The notes below the pieces were generated by a model. It was not told where the DNA came from, did not search any database, and was given only the letters and a program-made list of their open reading frames with translations. Below are positions 48,744 through 60,410 of a DNA stretch of 64,000 bases, piece by piece (the stretch's first letter is position 1; every line of letters begins with the position of its first letter). Made by a program: the position numbers and the translations under genes. Source of the DNA: Punica granatum (Eukaryota > Streptophyta > Magnoliopsida > Myrtales > Lythraceae); contig NC_045127.1 in the NCBI RefSeq assembly GCF_007655135.1, positions 2,914,001 to 2,978,000 of the forward strand, in the 5' to 3' direction.

Positions 48744-48942
48744 GCATGCGATTTGTATGTATTCGTACGTTGTTTTTGATGTCTGTCGTCGTCTGAGGTT
48801 ACAGACAGCCGCATGCAGTGGCGATGAAGGTGGCTGCGAGGTGGAAGAAGGTGAAGGCTGAGACGGCCATGCAAGCCGAAGAATGGCACCCTCAGAGCTC
48901 CCTTATGTGTCAGCCCCTCACCCCCTCTCTCCTTCCTATAAA
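48744..48942 (+). promoter_or_regulatory. Promoter of 11S globulin 1 (RY motifs, TATA box)
   Basis: TATAAA at 48937-48942 lies 58 bp upstream of the start codon, giving a short leader. RY-type motifs, the binding sites of seed B3 factors (ABI3/FUS3 family), are at GCATGC 48744-48749, GCATGC 48811-48816 and CATGCA 48868-48873. Spacing and motif type fit a seed-specific storage-protein promoter. Function is inferred from motifs. Confidence 0.65.
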
Positions 48943-48999
48943 TTCACCATCTCCATACACTTCCCCTTCAATTCACTTCCACTACTACATCGCTGGAAA

Positions 49000-51093
49000 A
49001 TGGCTAACCATCCTCCTCCTAGCGCTGTCCTGCTCCCCCTCGCGGTTTCCTTACTGGTGCTGGCCAACGGCTGCCTCGCCACCGAGGCCGAGGCCGACCG
49101 GGTGGGCCGTAGGCAGCCCTCTCTCCGGGGAAAGGGAGAGAGCGAGTGCCAGCTCGACCGTCTCAACTCTCTCGAGCCCACCAACCGGATCCAGTGCGAG
49201 GCCGGCGTCATCGAAACATGGGACCCCAATGAGGACGAGCTCCGGTGTGCTGGCGTCGCCGTTGTCCGCCACATCATCGAGCCCAATGGCCTCCTCCTAC
49301 CTTCCTTCGCTAATGCACCTCAACTCATCTTCATCGAACAAGGTCCGTCGCTCTCTACCTATTTTGCACATGGCGGGCTTTATATATATATATATATATA
49401 TATGCATGTCATGGCATTTGTTCGTGATGTTATGGATATATTGTCATGGTTGCACAGGTAGGGGTATTCAAGGGTTGGTACTGCCGGGATGTCCCGAGAC
49501 ATTCCAGCAGTCTCAATTCGGTGGCGGCCGATTCAGCGGGGGCGAAGAGGAGCTTGGCAGGCGCGGACCCCGGTTCCAGGACCGGCACCAGAAGGTGCGC
49601 CACTTCAGGGAGGGCGATATCCTGGTCTTGCCCCCCGGTACAGCTCACTGGGTCTACAATGAAGGCGACAGACCCCTCGTTGCAATCATCCTCCTAGACA
49701 CGACTAGCAGTCTCAACCAGCTCGACATCAACCCGAGGGTGCGTAACATTATTATAACCAATTGATCATCACCATCAGGAAAACATTCTATATATATATA
49801 TATATATTAGCAGAAGTAAACCTGAACTGGTGTTTTTCATGCAGAGGTTCTATCTCGCCGGAAACCCGGAGAACGAGCATCAAGTCCAAGGCCAGAGAGG
49901 GCGCCACAGCCAGCAGCAGCAGCAGCAGCCCTTCGCCCGCCCCGGAGGCCGAGGTGGAGGCAGCGCTTGTGACAACATCTTCTGTGGCTTCGACGCAGAG
50001 CTCCTGGCGGAGGCGTTCAATGTGGATATGGAGACGGCGAGGAGGCTCCAGAATGAGAACGACAACCGGAACAACATCGTGCGGGTCGAGGGCCGCCTTC
50101 AGGTCGTGAGGCCCCCTAGAAGGCAGAGCGGGTGGGAGAGGGAAGGCGAGAGCGAGAGGGAGAGGCATAGGTACGGACGGCGCTCATCGAGGAGGGAGAC
50201 CGAGTGGTGGAGGCCCTCGAGGAGGGAGCCTGAGTGGGAGAGGGAGACTGAGTGGGAGAGGGAGCGGCCCTCTCCGAGGAGGGAGACTGAGTGGGAGAGG
50301 GAGAGGCGGCCCTCGCCGAGGAGGGAAACCGAGTGGGAGAGGGAGAGGGAGAGGGAAAGGTACCAAGGGCGTGGTGGTCGTGGCGGGCGCTGCGATGGCC
50401 TCGAGTGCAACGGCAATGACAACAATGATAACGGCATCGACGAGACCCTCTGCACCATGAGGCTGAGGGAGAACATCCAGGATCCCGCTCGTGCTGATAT
50501 CTACACCAGGCAAGCCGGTCATATAAGCACTCTCAACAGCCACAACCTTCCGATCCTCTCCTGGCTCCAACTCAGCGCCGAGTACGGTCGCCTGCATCAA
50601 GTATGTCGAAAAGATTGGTTCGGTTGATTCCATGTCATATGTACTATGAAATGCATCATATATACATGAAAAATGGATAAATGTGTGCGTGCAGGACGCT
50701 ATCATGGGGCCGCACTGGAACTTGAACGCGCACAGCGTGATCTACGCATTAAGAGGGCGGGCCAGGATCCAGGTTGTGGACAACAACGGGCAGGCCGTGT
50801 TCGACGAGGAGCTCCAGCAGGGGCGGATCCTGGTGGTCCCGCAGAACTTTGCGGTCGTGAAACGGGCTGAGAACGAGGAGTTCGAGTGGGTCTCGTTCAA
50901 GACCAGCGACAACGCCATGATCAACCCACTTGCGGGCAGGACCTCCGTCATGAGGGCACTCCCCGATGAGGTGATTGCGAACGCGTACCAGATCTCGAGG
51001 GAGGACGCCAGGAGGCTCAAGTACAGCAGGAAGGAGAGCACCTTGTTCAGGGCGGCGTCGGGTTCCATGATCCAGAGGAGGGCCGAGGCTTGA
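49000..51093 (+). CDS. 11S globulin (legumin) seed storage protein 1
   Basis: A 12S/11S legumin-type storage globulin, deposited in protein storage vacuoles of seeds. Exons 49000-49342, 49458-49738, 49845-50600 and 50695-51093 encode 592 aa, the classic four-exon legumin structure. A signal peptide covers about residues 1-27. Two cupin domains follow. Conserved disulfide cysteines are C50-C83 within the acidic chain and C126-C411 between chains. The Asn-Gly processing site ([12 protein letters not shown]) is at residues 404/405, where the vacuolar processing enzyme cuts. The protein is long for the family because the variable region before the cut (about 298-386) is an Arg/Glu-rich repeat expansion with [14 protein letters not shown] units. 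It also has unusual extra cysteines near 66, 250, 255, 391 and 396. It lies about 7.7 kb from a second 11S gene on the same strand. Confidence 0.95.
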
Positions 51094-51277
51094 GAGCAAT
51101 GGATGGGATGGATCCATGTCCTGTTCGTGGATGAGTTCCTTCCTAGTACTTTACTACGTACGTACGGCTTCCATCCAACCTAGGAGTACTAGATTTGATG
51201 TCGTTTTTGTAGTCAGGGTACTTAAGCTGTGTACGTAATAGGCCTTATATATGGCCTTTTTTTTTTCTCGAACAATC

Positions 51278-51283
51278 AATAAA
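51278..51283 (+). terminator. Polyadenylation signal of 11S globulin 1
   Basis: The canonical AATAAA lies 185 bp after the stop codon, downstream of a poly-T tract. It is the best near-upstream poly(A) signal for globulin 1. Assignment is by position only. Confidence 0.5.
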
Positions 51284-51420
51284 ATGAAAGAGTACGTAAA
51301 TGGCTAATAATAAATAATGACTCTTCTACCTTTCAAGGGCTTTTACTTACGCTCGCAATCTCAACTTTAATAATTTTAATAAGTTTAGATTCAATATCTA
51401 GTTAGAATATTCATATTTCT

Positions 51421-51968
51421 TTATTAGATATTAATTAATTAAGATTTTTAAGTTTATGTTTATTTATTAGATATTAAGATTTAATTAAGATTTTTAAGTT
51501 TATGTTTATTTATTAGATATTAAGATTTTCAGTTTGATGGATTTTTCTTGAAAAAAAAAGAAAGAAGAGTTTAAGGTCAATATCCCTTGAAATTGAAAAA
51601 AAAAAAAGTTTAAGCTACAATTGACCTTGGTTTCAAGTAAACCCATGTTAGGGCCAGGCAAGTCAGACAGGATTGAACATTGCTTGGATATCTTTCGACA
51701 TCGAATAATTTGGGATCAAGTCGTGGGTTACGCCTATACGAGGTGGTTTCTCGAGCCTGCGAGGAGGTTTTATGCGTAACGGGTATATCACGTGATATTC
51801 TCTCATAAAACATGAAAATTTTTATTTTTGTCAATAATGAATTTTTTTTTAAAAAAATTTGTGATAACATTAAAATTGACTAATCTTAAAACATGAAAAT
51901 TTTATTTTTGTTAATAATGAATTTTTTTTTAAATTAGTGATAACATTAAAAATCAAAATGACTAATCT
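51421..51968. repeat. AT-rich tandem repeats downstream of 11S globulin 1
   Basis: A unit beginning TTATTAGATATTAA and containing AGATTTTTAAGTTTATGTTT occurs at 51421-51463, 51464-51509 and partly at 51510-51529. A second pair of about 81 bp, TAAAACATGAAAATTTT to GACTAATCT, occurs at 51806-51886 and 51887-51968 with small differences. Both are non-coding. Confidence 0.8.
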
Positions 51969-53655
51969 TAATTGGCTTGTAATATTGCTTAGCTTGTAAT
52001 ATAGTCACGTGATAAATATTACATGATATATCGTTACATCTAAGATTTTGTCTGAGGAGGACTGATGTGTTGATTTGTTAGAAAGTTTTAGCCCATCTCC
52101 GATCTAAAAAGTTTAATCGTTAGATGAGACAACTCCATTCTGCATAAATTCGAGATCTTCTCTCTTGTTAGTGTGGAACATGACACACTTTTGCATTATC
52201 AAGTCAACAACACCATCAACCATTTCAGGATCAAGTCATACATACTAGTTAAGACACTTGCAACCATTGCAAATGACTTCCTCTTCTCAATTACAGCATA
52301 GTAGATGATCAGCAAGCACGAAATCTAATGACCGTATAATGCTCGCACAACTTCACATACAACCCAAACGTTATATCGAATAACCCATCATTACTATTTA
52401 GAGTACACACGTTATACGTACTGCTCAGGTTACATAGTAGACTAGTGATCCTGAGACTGAGAGTTCACTTAATGACCATACAATGCAGCCTACGATCAAA
52501 ACGAATCCGTAACTGCTCAGGTTACAAACACGTTGTAGCCAGGTTCATATATGCTCGAGTTTTTAAGTGATACTACCTTTCTCCGGTGACATGAGTATGT
52601 GTGCATCAACAATAGGATTTTAACAATTGACAAGTAAATGAACGGATATTAAGTACACAAATTATCGAAATTTTTTCTTTGTTAATTGTATAATTTTATT
52701 GATTCTTTCTGGCAACATTAAACCCCGATTGCAAGGAAATATCTGCTAATTAGGTCATTGAACCCATACGTTGCACTTTTTGTGAAGAAAATTTTATAGC
52801 AAGTAGTTAAATATGAAAGTACTAATAATATGAATTCATGAAACCGAAAAAAAAATATGAATTTATAGTTTATCTTGATAGGCAAAAAAGTTTACTTTTT
52901 TATTCAATTTATAAATAATTTATGTAATAGATGCATATATATTTCAAATATCAATCTTATATCCAATGAAAACAATTTTAAATTCTGAAATATTCAAAAT
53001 ATTTAGTTTTTATTTGATGAAAGAATGATAATTATAAAATCTTTAAAATTTTCTAATTTTAGTATTTTCCTGTACTTTATTCTTCTAACATTACATAAAT
53101 TAAGTTCCATAATTTCAGATGAAATGATTCAATCATTTTGATGGAAGATCTATTTAATTAATATTTAATAAGATTAGTTATATAATACTTTGAAATTTTT
53201 TAATATAATGTAGTTAGTGTAAATAAATTAATAATAATGTAAGTTTAATAATATTAAAACCCTAGAGCTTTCTTTATCTTCGTAAGAATGATTTGCATTA
53301 CATTTATTCACCATACTGAAAATTATCAACGTAAAATATTTTTGTACTAATTAATTAAGTAGATCCTTACAATTTCACTTATAGTGTATGATTCACATAT
53401 TTATAATTAATTGTGTACTTATTGAAAATGATGCAATTATATTTATATGAATTAATTATATATAAATATTTATATTAAATTCATTTCAAATATTTTATAA
53501 TTTGATCATAAATCGCTATTATATCCCTATTTATTATATTATAGTCAATTTTATTTATATTGATACATACATGACTTGGACAAGGGGACAGCAATCAATT
53601 ACAATTACTTCAATTAAATCCCAAAATTGCCCCCGTATTTTCTGTTAATTTCCAC
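51969..53655. other. Gene-free AT-rich spacer
   Basis: No exon, RNA gene or complete mobile element was recognised. From about 52620 to 53550 the DNA is strongly A/T-rich. The string AAAACCCTAGAGCTTTCTTTAT starting at 53256 recurs at the TIM44 core promoter (see findings). Confidence 0.5.
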
Positions 53656-53657
53656 CA

Positions 53658-53664
53658 TATAAAA
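53658..53664 (+). promoter_or_regulatory. TIM44 TATA box
   Basis: TATAAAA, followed by a CCCTAG motif and a C/T-rich leader, lies about 315 bp before the TIM44 start codon. Housekeeping plant genes often have the AAACCCTA (telo-box) motif seen directly after it. Assigned by position and motif. Confidence 0.5.
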
Positions 53665-53975
53665 CCCTAGAGCTTTCTTTATTACTTGAAGCCCCAACCC
53701 CTTGGCCCTCCCTCCCCCAACCTGTCAACTGACGAACCTCCGTCGCTGCCGGCCACCCGCCTCGTCTCCGGCCGTTACCTCCGAAAACGCCAATCGGCGA
53801 GCAAACCCAGCTGCGCCGCGAACCTCTGTCATTGTAAAGCCTCTCCCTTTTAGTTCAAAGAGGAGATTGAGCTGCCGGTCTAAATTCCTGTCCGGCGGAC
53901 CGAATGTGAAGCAAACCATAGAAGTGCTGTAATTGCCTCAAATCCCTAATTTTTCCGACGAGGCCTGACCTTCCA

Positions 53976-56774
53976 ATGGCGAGCAGGAAGCTGGTTCGAG
54001 ACTTGGCGCTATTGGGGCAGCCCCTTTTCATCCACCTCCGGTCTCAGCAACAGGTTCTGCTTCGTTCTTGGGGCTCTATGTGCATCACTTTCACTCTCTC
54101 GGAAGCTGAAAAATGTTTCTGACTTGTTTCTTGTTCTGCGTAATTCTTGGGTGGTGGGGATTGTAGCCTTTGAATTCGAGACTGAGATCGATTCCGGTGA
54201 ATGCACATTCTGGTGATCGGCGGTTCAGTGTTTTCAATGAATTCTCCAAGAAAGTGAAGGGTGAAGCCACCGGGTATTTTGCTCATTGTTATCTTCTCTT
54301 AATTGTTCATTCATTTGCTGCATATGGATTCTCATAGATTGGTTCTACTTTAAGGTTTGATAGTTTGCTTGTAGTTGTCAAAATGTAGGACTTTGGACAC
54401 GGCTCCAGTGCATTAATGGTGTATGCTCGGATTAATTCCTAAGAATGTTGACGGCTAAACTGATTTTCAATAAGTAAAATAACCTGAAGTAGTAGGTCTT
54501 TCCCTTGTTGAAATTTTTTTTGCTCATTCTAAAGAACCTCTTTATCGGGTAATATTCAGTTGATGATGTTTCGGTTATCACTATGATTTCGGTTTTTATT
54601 CAGTTTATGTCCTTGTGACTGGTTGTTTTTTGGGATGCAACATACCGACAGTCTTCTCACTCCTTTGATGGCAGCAATCAAGAATTTCAGCAATCAGTCA
54701 AGGAGCTGAAGGATAAAGCAGATGAGCTCAAAGGGTTTAAAGAGGATCTTAAAGTTCGGTAATATTCTGCTATAGATGGACAGTACTCTTAGAAAGCTTT
54801 CTCTGATATGCTCCAATGGAGGTCTGAAACAGTCAACTGGCATGTGCAGGACAAAACAGACAACAGAGCAACTTTACAAGCATGTCGATGGTGTTTGGAC
54901 TGATGCCGAAGCCACTGCAAAGAAGGTGTGTTCTGATTCTTGTTTATTTGGTTCTTTAGAAGAGATGAGACATCTTTATAGGGATACTTGGCCATTTTGT
55001 TTCTCCCTTTATATCTGGAACTGCACTTTTGGCCTTAGTTCAGCAGTGCTGCGAATGGCTGTAAGAGAGCTCCTGATGCAAAGTATATGCATGACGAATC
55101 ATGAAAAACAAACAAACACACACACACACACACACACATTTATGTATGTCTGAACATAGTGGAACATGGAAAATAGATCATGTCTTAGAAGAGCTTAAGT
55201 TCTTCTCCACCCACTTTCAAAGTAAACATTAATTTGACAAACATAATGATACTTTTTGCATGCAATAGATACTGTAATTGGGTCATGTTATCTCTGTTGA
55301 GGGCTAGTTCGGCTATTGTACTCTGTCGCATTTTGTATTTGGGAGTCCAAAAAGGCTGTGCACCCAATGTCTTAATCTGCTTCGTTTGACAGAATCGGAC
55401 GCGATCTAATATGGAGTTTGTGATCATCACTTTATTCAGGTGTCAGCTAATATGAAGGAGAAGATCTCCGCTGCTAGAGAGGAGGTGGGATGCTCTTATT
55501 GTTATTGCTTACTGATGCCATACCCTTATAATCAGAAATAACCACAGTATTGAAAAATATAGTTGAATATGTGAAATCACACTTATAGGTTAAAGAACGT
55601 CTTGGCATTGGGAAGGAAGAGTCTTCTAAATCTTCTACTGGTTCAGCTGATCATGATGCTAAAGCCAAAGATGGAAACACTAATCCATCTTCGGAGGAAG
55701 GGAAAAGCCGGCAAGCAGGGTCCAGCAATGACACGGAAACAATTTATGACAAATTTAAGTCGAGTGCCTTCTCTGGTTCTCCTAAGGTCTCTTCAGCTTT
55801 TGAGAGGCTTAAGAAAGTAAAGGTAGTTGATTTGGCAAAGAAGGGATACGATATTCTGAAGGATGAACTGAATGGTACCCCGACTAACCGAAAAAAGCAC
55901 ATCGAGCCAGCTGCTCCACCACAAGCCGGTGAAAGAAGTACAAAAACGGACGTTGTTGTTGTGCCTACTAAGCAGTCAAGATGGAGCAAGAAGTGGGAGG
56001 CCTTCAAGGGGAAGGTTAGGATTTGTTAACTTGAACAAGTACGACAGTTTTGTGTTTTCTTTTTCTTGAATTACCAAAGATTATAGAAAAAGGAACTTAA
56101 ATAAACATATTCTTCCTGCAAGAAAAAAAAAACTTGAGATGTTGTACAAAACTGGACAATATAATATGTGATTAATGTGTATGATCATTGTTGGTGGATA
56201 TATTTTTTAATACTAGATATCTTCTGCTGCTTGAATGTGAATTTTTTTTTTTTAAATGTACAGATGCAAGGTCATCCCATGTTCAAGCGGATAAGTAATA
56301 TGAGCGAACCTGTTGTCACAAAAAGTCAAGAAGTATGTTCTCAACCTTTTTGTCCTTTCTTTGTAATTTGTGTAGTATCATAATCATTTTGTCTAAAGCA
56401 ATCTCTGCTCCAGATGGTTTCTGTTGATTAATCATTTCGTGTCTAACTTTGAGTGTATTCATTTGGTCCTGTAGATTGCAGAAGACATGCGAGAGAGATG
56501 GGATACTACTGACAATCCCGTTGTACATAAAATTCAGGAGTAAGTTCTTCAGTCCAAACCCCCTTCTTAGACAAACAAATACCCCATGAGTTATCTTGTT
56601 CAGCATGGTATTGCTTTTCTTTGTCTTTCCTATATGTTCTGGCATTAACTTCCATCACTCATTGGCAGTATTAATGAAACTATTTTTCAAGAGACGGATG
56701 CTGCAGCATCAATGAAGGAAATCCATCGTAGAGACCCGTAAGATCACATCCGATGTTCTTTTGTCTCCCCCCCA

Positions 56775-56811
<37 letters not shown>

Positions 56812-57735
56812 TTTTTTATTTTGCTTTGCTTAAGGTCCTGGTGCTTTTTTTTTTTTTTACTTTTCCTTTTTTATTTTTATTTTTTATGTTAGGTCTTTTT
56901 CGTTACCGGAGTTTGTTGCAGAAATCCAAGAAGCGGTGAAGCCTGTGCTTAATGCTTACATGAAGGTCAGAACTTTCTTTTCATACCGCATTATCTTTTT
57001 ACATAGTTATTATTGGTTATCTTGCTAACAAACATATACTTTGTACAGGGGGATGCTGAAACTTTGAAGAAGTATTGTAGCTCCGAAGTTATTGAGAGGT
57101 GTAAAGCAGAGCACAGTGCCTATCAGAGCCATGGCATTTTTTTCGATAATAAGGTACTGCACTGAAATATGATGATGATGTTGATGTGAAAAGTTATGCT
57201 GTTCCTAATATTAAAGCTACATTGATGTAGATTCTTCACGTATCTGAGGTGGAAGTAAGAGAAATGAAAATGATGGGAACTTCTCCCATAATCATCTTAG
57301 CCGTGAGTTTTGTACTCTGTTTTTTCGCTAATCTACCCGACAGTCATGACTGGTTTAAAAATACATGAATTTCTCGAAGAAGAGATAACTTGTTCTACAA
57401 TTAATTGCAGTTTCAAACTCAGCAAGTATATTGTGTACGCGATAGAAACGGTGCAGTGACTGAAGGAGGCAAGGTAATTACTTTTAAAAAAAAAATTGGG
57501 TTTGCAATTTATAGATCCTCGTTTCATTCTATTGCATATCAAACTTCTGTTTGCTCCACTTTCAGTAGGAACATAACTTGTAAAATCTTTATAATGTGTA
57601 CAGGACACGATACACACAGTTTACTATGCTTGGGCGATGCAGCAAGTAGACCCCGAAGAGCTTGGAGAAGGTGCACTCTACCCAGTGTGGAAGCTACGAG
57701 AAATGCAGCAGATCGGTGTACGAGCTCTCATATGA
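53976..57735 (+). CDS. TIM44: Mitochondrial import inner membrane translocase subunit TIM44
   Basis: TIM44 tethers mtHsp70 to the TIM23 channel on the matrix side of the inner membrane and drives presequence-protein import. Fourteen exons: 53976-54053, 54167-54273, 54675-54758, 54850-54925, 55440-55484, 55589-56014, 56264-56332, 56475-56539, 56669-56737, 56893-56965, 57049-57153, 57231-57302, 57411-57473 and 57604-57735. The product is 487 aa, close to Arabidopsis TIM44. The N-terminus is basic and hydrophobic ([14 protein letters not shown] ... DRRFSVF, about 1-49), a matrix targeting sequence. A charged, coiled-coil central region ([12 protein letters not shown] to AREEVKERLG) follows. The C-terminal Tim44 domain begins near [18 protein letters not shown], continues through [18 protein letters not shown] and [10 protein letters not shown], and ends [17 protein letters not shown]. 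Intron 9 holds a 33-base poly-C run. Confidence 0.93.
56776..56808. repeat. 33-bp poly-C homopolymer in TIM44 intron 9
   Basis: An uninterrupted run of about 33 C follows CTCCCCCCCAT and precedes a long T-rich stretch. It lies about 85 bp upstream of the exon 10 acceptor. Such a long C run is rare in plant DNA and difficult to sequence, so its true length is uncertain. Confidence 0.9.
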
Positions 57736-58615
57736 GTTTTTATGAATACATTTGAATCATTTGGACGATAACTGGCCTGCCTCTGCTAGGGTTTTTGTTA
57801 TTTTCCCTCTTCGGGCAGGGGAAATTGTCCTATTTTATTACGAGGTTAGGTAGGAAAAATAATCAAGGTCTTTCCCAATATTCGTTCCGATTTTGGCCAA
57901 GAGCCCGGTGTTTTACAATTTTGAAAGTGTAAGATCCATTAACTGATTCTATGTAGTAGGACATATTAGTCTGAGGAAGAGATGATTTTGATTGAGAGTC
58001 ATCTCCTCATAAAAGAGAAAATGCTCAAAACTCCATTTGTTCCAACTCTTGAGATGTGAAGAAAATGCACTGGAAATTATCGGGTTCCCTCTTGATCATG
58101 TCTTTTCATTATCAGCATTTGATCCCTCGTTCGGGCTCCGGCTCCGGCTCCGGCTCCGGCTTCTGGTAATTACGTCCAACGATGTACATGGAACTGTTTA
58201 TAGTTTCCCCGTGAGTTGAAGCAGACCCCAATTTTGGTTGTGGCTGCATAGAAACGCTCTCTAACATATAAATATTAATCATGCTGGTCCGACCGACGAG
58301 GGCTGCTAATCCTATTCCGGGAAGGACCTTTCGGGTGTTAAGTGGAGTTCGCATAGATGCAACGGTCTGCACACGTACTTAGCGGGGTCTACCTAGCACT
58401 TTGGTGCCCGATAATTTTCCGTGAAATGCTGACGCGCATCGCCTATACGGCTTGGGTGGCATTTCCATGCAGAACCATGCCGAGCCAGGAAGTACCTAAT
58501 AGTAAGACAACAGAGTTAATTGTCTCATGTGATAGAACTATACAGAGCCAGGAAGACAAATGGAGGGTGCAAAATCTACATTTGAAATATACTTCATGGA
58601 AGGCTTCCATTGCAT
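57736..58615. other. TIM44 3' UTR and upstream region of 11S globulin 2
   Basis: This interval holds the TIM44 3' UTR and distal promoter of the second globulin. A short hexanucleotide repeat, four units of GGCTCC, sits at about 58134-58161. No gene was recognised. Confidence 0.5.
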
Positions 58616-58623
58616 TTTGCATT

Positions 58624-58725
58624 GCATGCCCAACACATAATCCCAATTCCCAGAAGCCATTGCAATGTGGCATTCTGCAATCAAAGACATGCCCTCCATG
58701 CAAATTCCCCGTCCCTCCTTATAAA
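58624..58725 (+). promoter_or_regulatory. Promoter of 11S globulin 2 (RY motifs, TATA box)
   Basis: TATAAA (58720-58725) lies 77 bp before the start codon. RY motifs GCATGC (58624-58629) and CATGCAAA (58697-58704) are just upstream, with CAACACA at 58631-58637. This RY-TATA layout parallels the promoter of globulin 1 and fits seed-specific expression. Inferred from motifs. Confidence 0.65.
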
Positions 58726-58796
58726 GCCATTGCCCTAACCCTCTCTTCCCTTCAGGACTCAGCTTTCTTCTTCTTCTCCAAGCTGCTGCTCCAGCC

Positions 58797-60410
58797 ATGG
58801 CGGCCTCCAAGTTATTCCTAGTCCTAGCCCTCTCCTTCCAGCTCCTCCATGTCGCCCTGTGCAAGGGCTCCGCCACGACCGGCCTCACCTCGGCCCAGCA
58901 GTGCCGCCTCGACCGCATCCAGGCTTGCCAGCCTACCCGACGCATTGAGTCTGAGGGCGGTGTCACTGAGCTCTGGGACGAGGAAGAGGACCAGTTCCAG
59001 TGCGCCGGTGTTGCTCCCATCAGGACCGTACTCCGCCCCAACACCATATCGGTACCCCAGTTCATCAGTGCACCCCACCTCATCTTCATTGAGCAGGGTG
59101 AAGGCATTCTCGGGATCACCTTCCCAGGCTGCCCCGAGACCTTCCACTCCGGGCGCTCGGCTGGCAGGTCGATCAGAGGCAGGCAGCAGAGATGGGAGGA
59201 GGGAGAGTATGGGCGAGGTGAGACCCCAGACCTGCACCAAAAGGTCCATCGGATTCGCCGTGGCGATATTATCGCCATCCCCGAGGGCACGGTCCACTGG
59301 TGCCACAACGACGGCAATGAAGAGCTTGTGGCCGTCTCTGTAGCGGACCTTAACAACCAAGCTAACCAGCTCGACCAAAGGCTTCGAGTATGTAGAAGTC
59401 AATGTTCTTTGCATTACACTAACTAATTTGTCATATCAACGTTTGCATTAATCTACATTGAAATCACAGGCATTCTTCTTGGCCGGAGGACAAGGGCGGC
59501 AGAGCCAGCAGCCCGGCCAGAGAGGAGAGAGGTTCAACATCCAGAACATATTTCAACCCTTCGATGACGAGCTCCTAGCCGAGGCCTACAACATCCCGAC
59601 TGAAATTGCTAGGAACTTGAAGCGGGATGACAACCGGGGTATCATCCTCAACGTCCAGGAGAGGATGCGTGTGATGGTCCCCGACGAGCAGCAGGAGGAG
59701 GAATACTATGAGGAAGAGGGGAGGAGACGGTTCCACCCCCGACGTGGATACGGCTCTGACAACGGGTTCGAGGAGACCTTCTGCACCATGAGGGTCAAGC
59801 ACAACACTGAGACGAGGAGGGAAGCGGACGTCTACTCCAGGCAGGCCGGGAGGGTCAACATCGTCAACATGCACAAGCTACCGATCCTCCAATGGATAGA
59901 CATGAGTGCCGAGAGAGGCAACCTCCTCCCGGTAAGTCGACATTCAATATACTGAAACCCGCTTGAGTATGGGCTGAATTCATTTGGCTAGTGCTTAACT
60001 TATTTTGACGACTGCAGAATGCGCTTTACACCCTGCACTGGTCGATGACGGACCACAGGATCGTGTACGTGACGGGAGGTGACGCTCACGTGCAGATCGT
60101 GGATCAGAACGGGCGGAACGTGTTCGACGAGCAGGTGAGCCAGGGCAGCATGTTCGTGATCCCGCAGTTCTTCGCCTCCGTGACACGAGCCGGGAGCAGC
60201 GGGTTCGAGTGGATCACCTTCAAGACGTCGAGCCAGCCCATGAAGAGCCCGCTCGCAGGATACACCTCAGTGTTCCGGGCCCTGCCCATCCAAGTCATCA
60301 CCAATGCCTACCAGGTCTCTAACAGGGAGGCCCAGCAGCTCAAGTACAACAGGGAGCACCAGACCTTCCTCCTGTCGCCGAGCCGTCGATCGATCCGAAT
60401 GTCAGCCTAA
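58797..60410 (+). CDS. 11S globulin (legumin) seed storage protein 2
   Basis: A second 11S storage globulin of 481 aa, a usual length for the family. Exons are 58797-59387, 59470-59931 and 60018-60410. A signal peptide covers about 1-22 (LFLVLALSFQLLHVALC). Both cupin domains are complete. Conserved cysteines C36-C69 and C112-C302 are in place, and the Asn-Gly cleavage site (SDN|GFEETFCTM) is at 295/296. The variable region before it is short and acidic (EEEYYEEEGRRR). The first legumin intron, which in globulin 1 interrupts the Gly codon after FIEQ, is missing here: FIEQGEGI is continuous, and only the later two introns remain. The sequence differs strongly from globulin 1 (different N-terminus and variable region), so the pair is an old duplication or two lineages of the family. 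Confidence 0.95.

Noticed and set aside
48818..49765. Long open frame overlapping globulin 1
   Set aside because: It runs out of frame through the promoter and exon 1 and through intron 1. The legumin frame starting at 49000 is the real one.
50184..50705. Minus-strand Pro/Leu-rich frame opposite globulin 1
   Set aside because: It is the shadow of the purine-rich repeat on the coding strand.
53702..53932. Open frame of 76 codons upstream of TIM44
   Set aside because: It begins with TTG, not ATG, and lies in the probable TIM44 5' UTR. It has no known domain.
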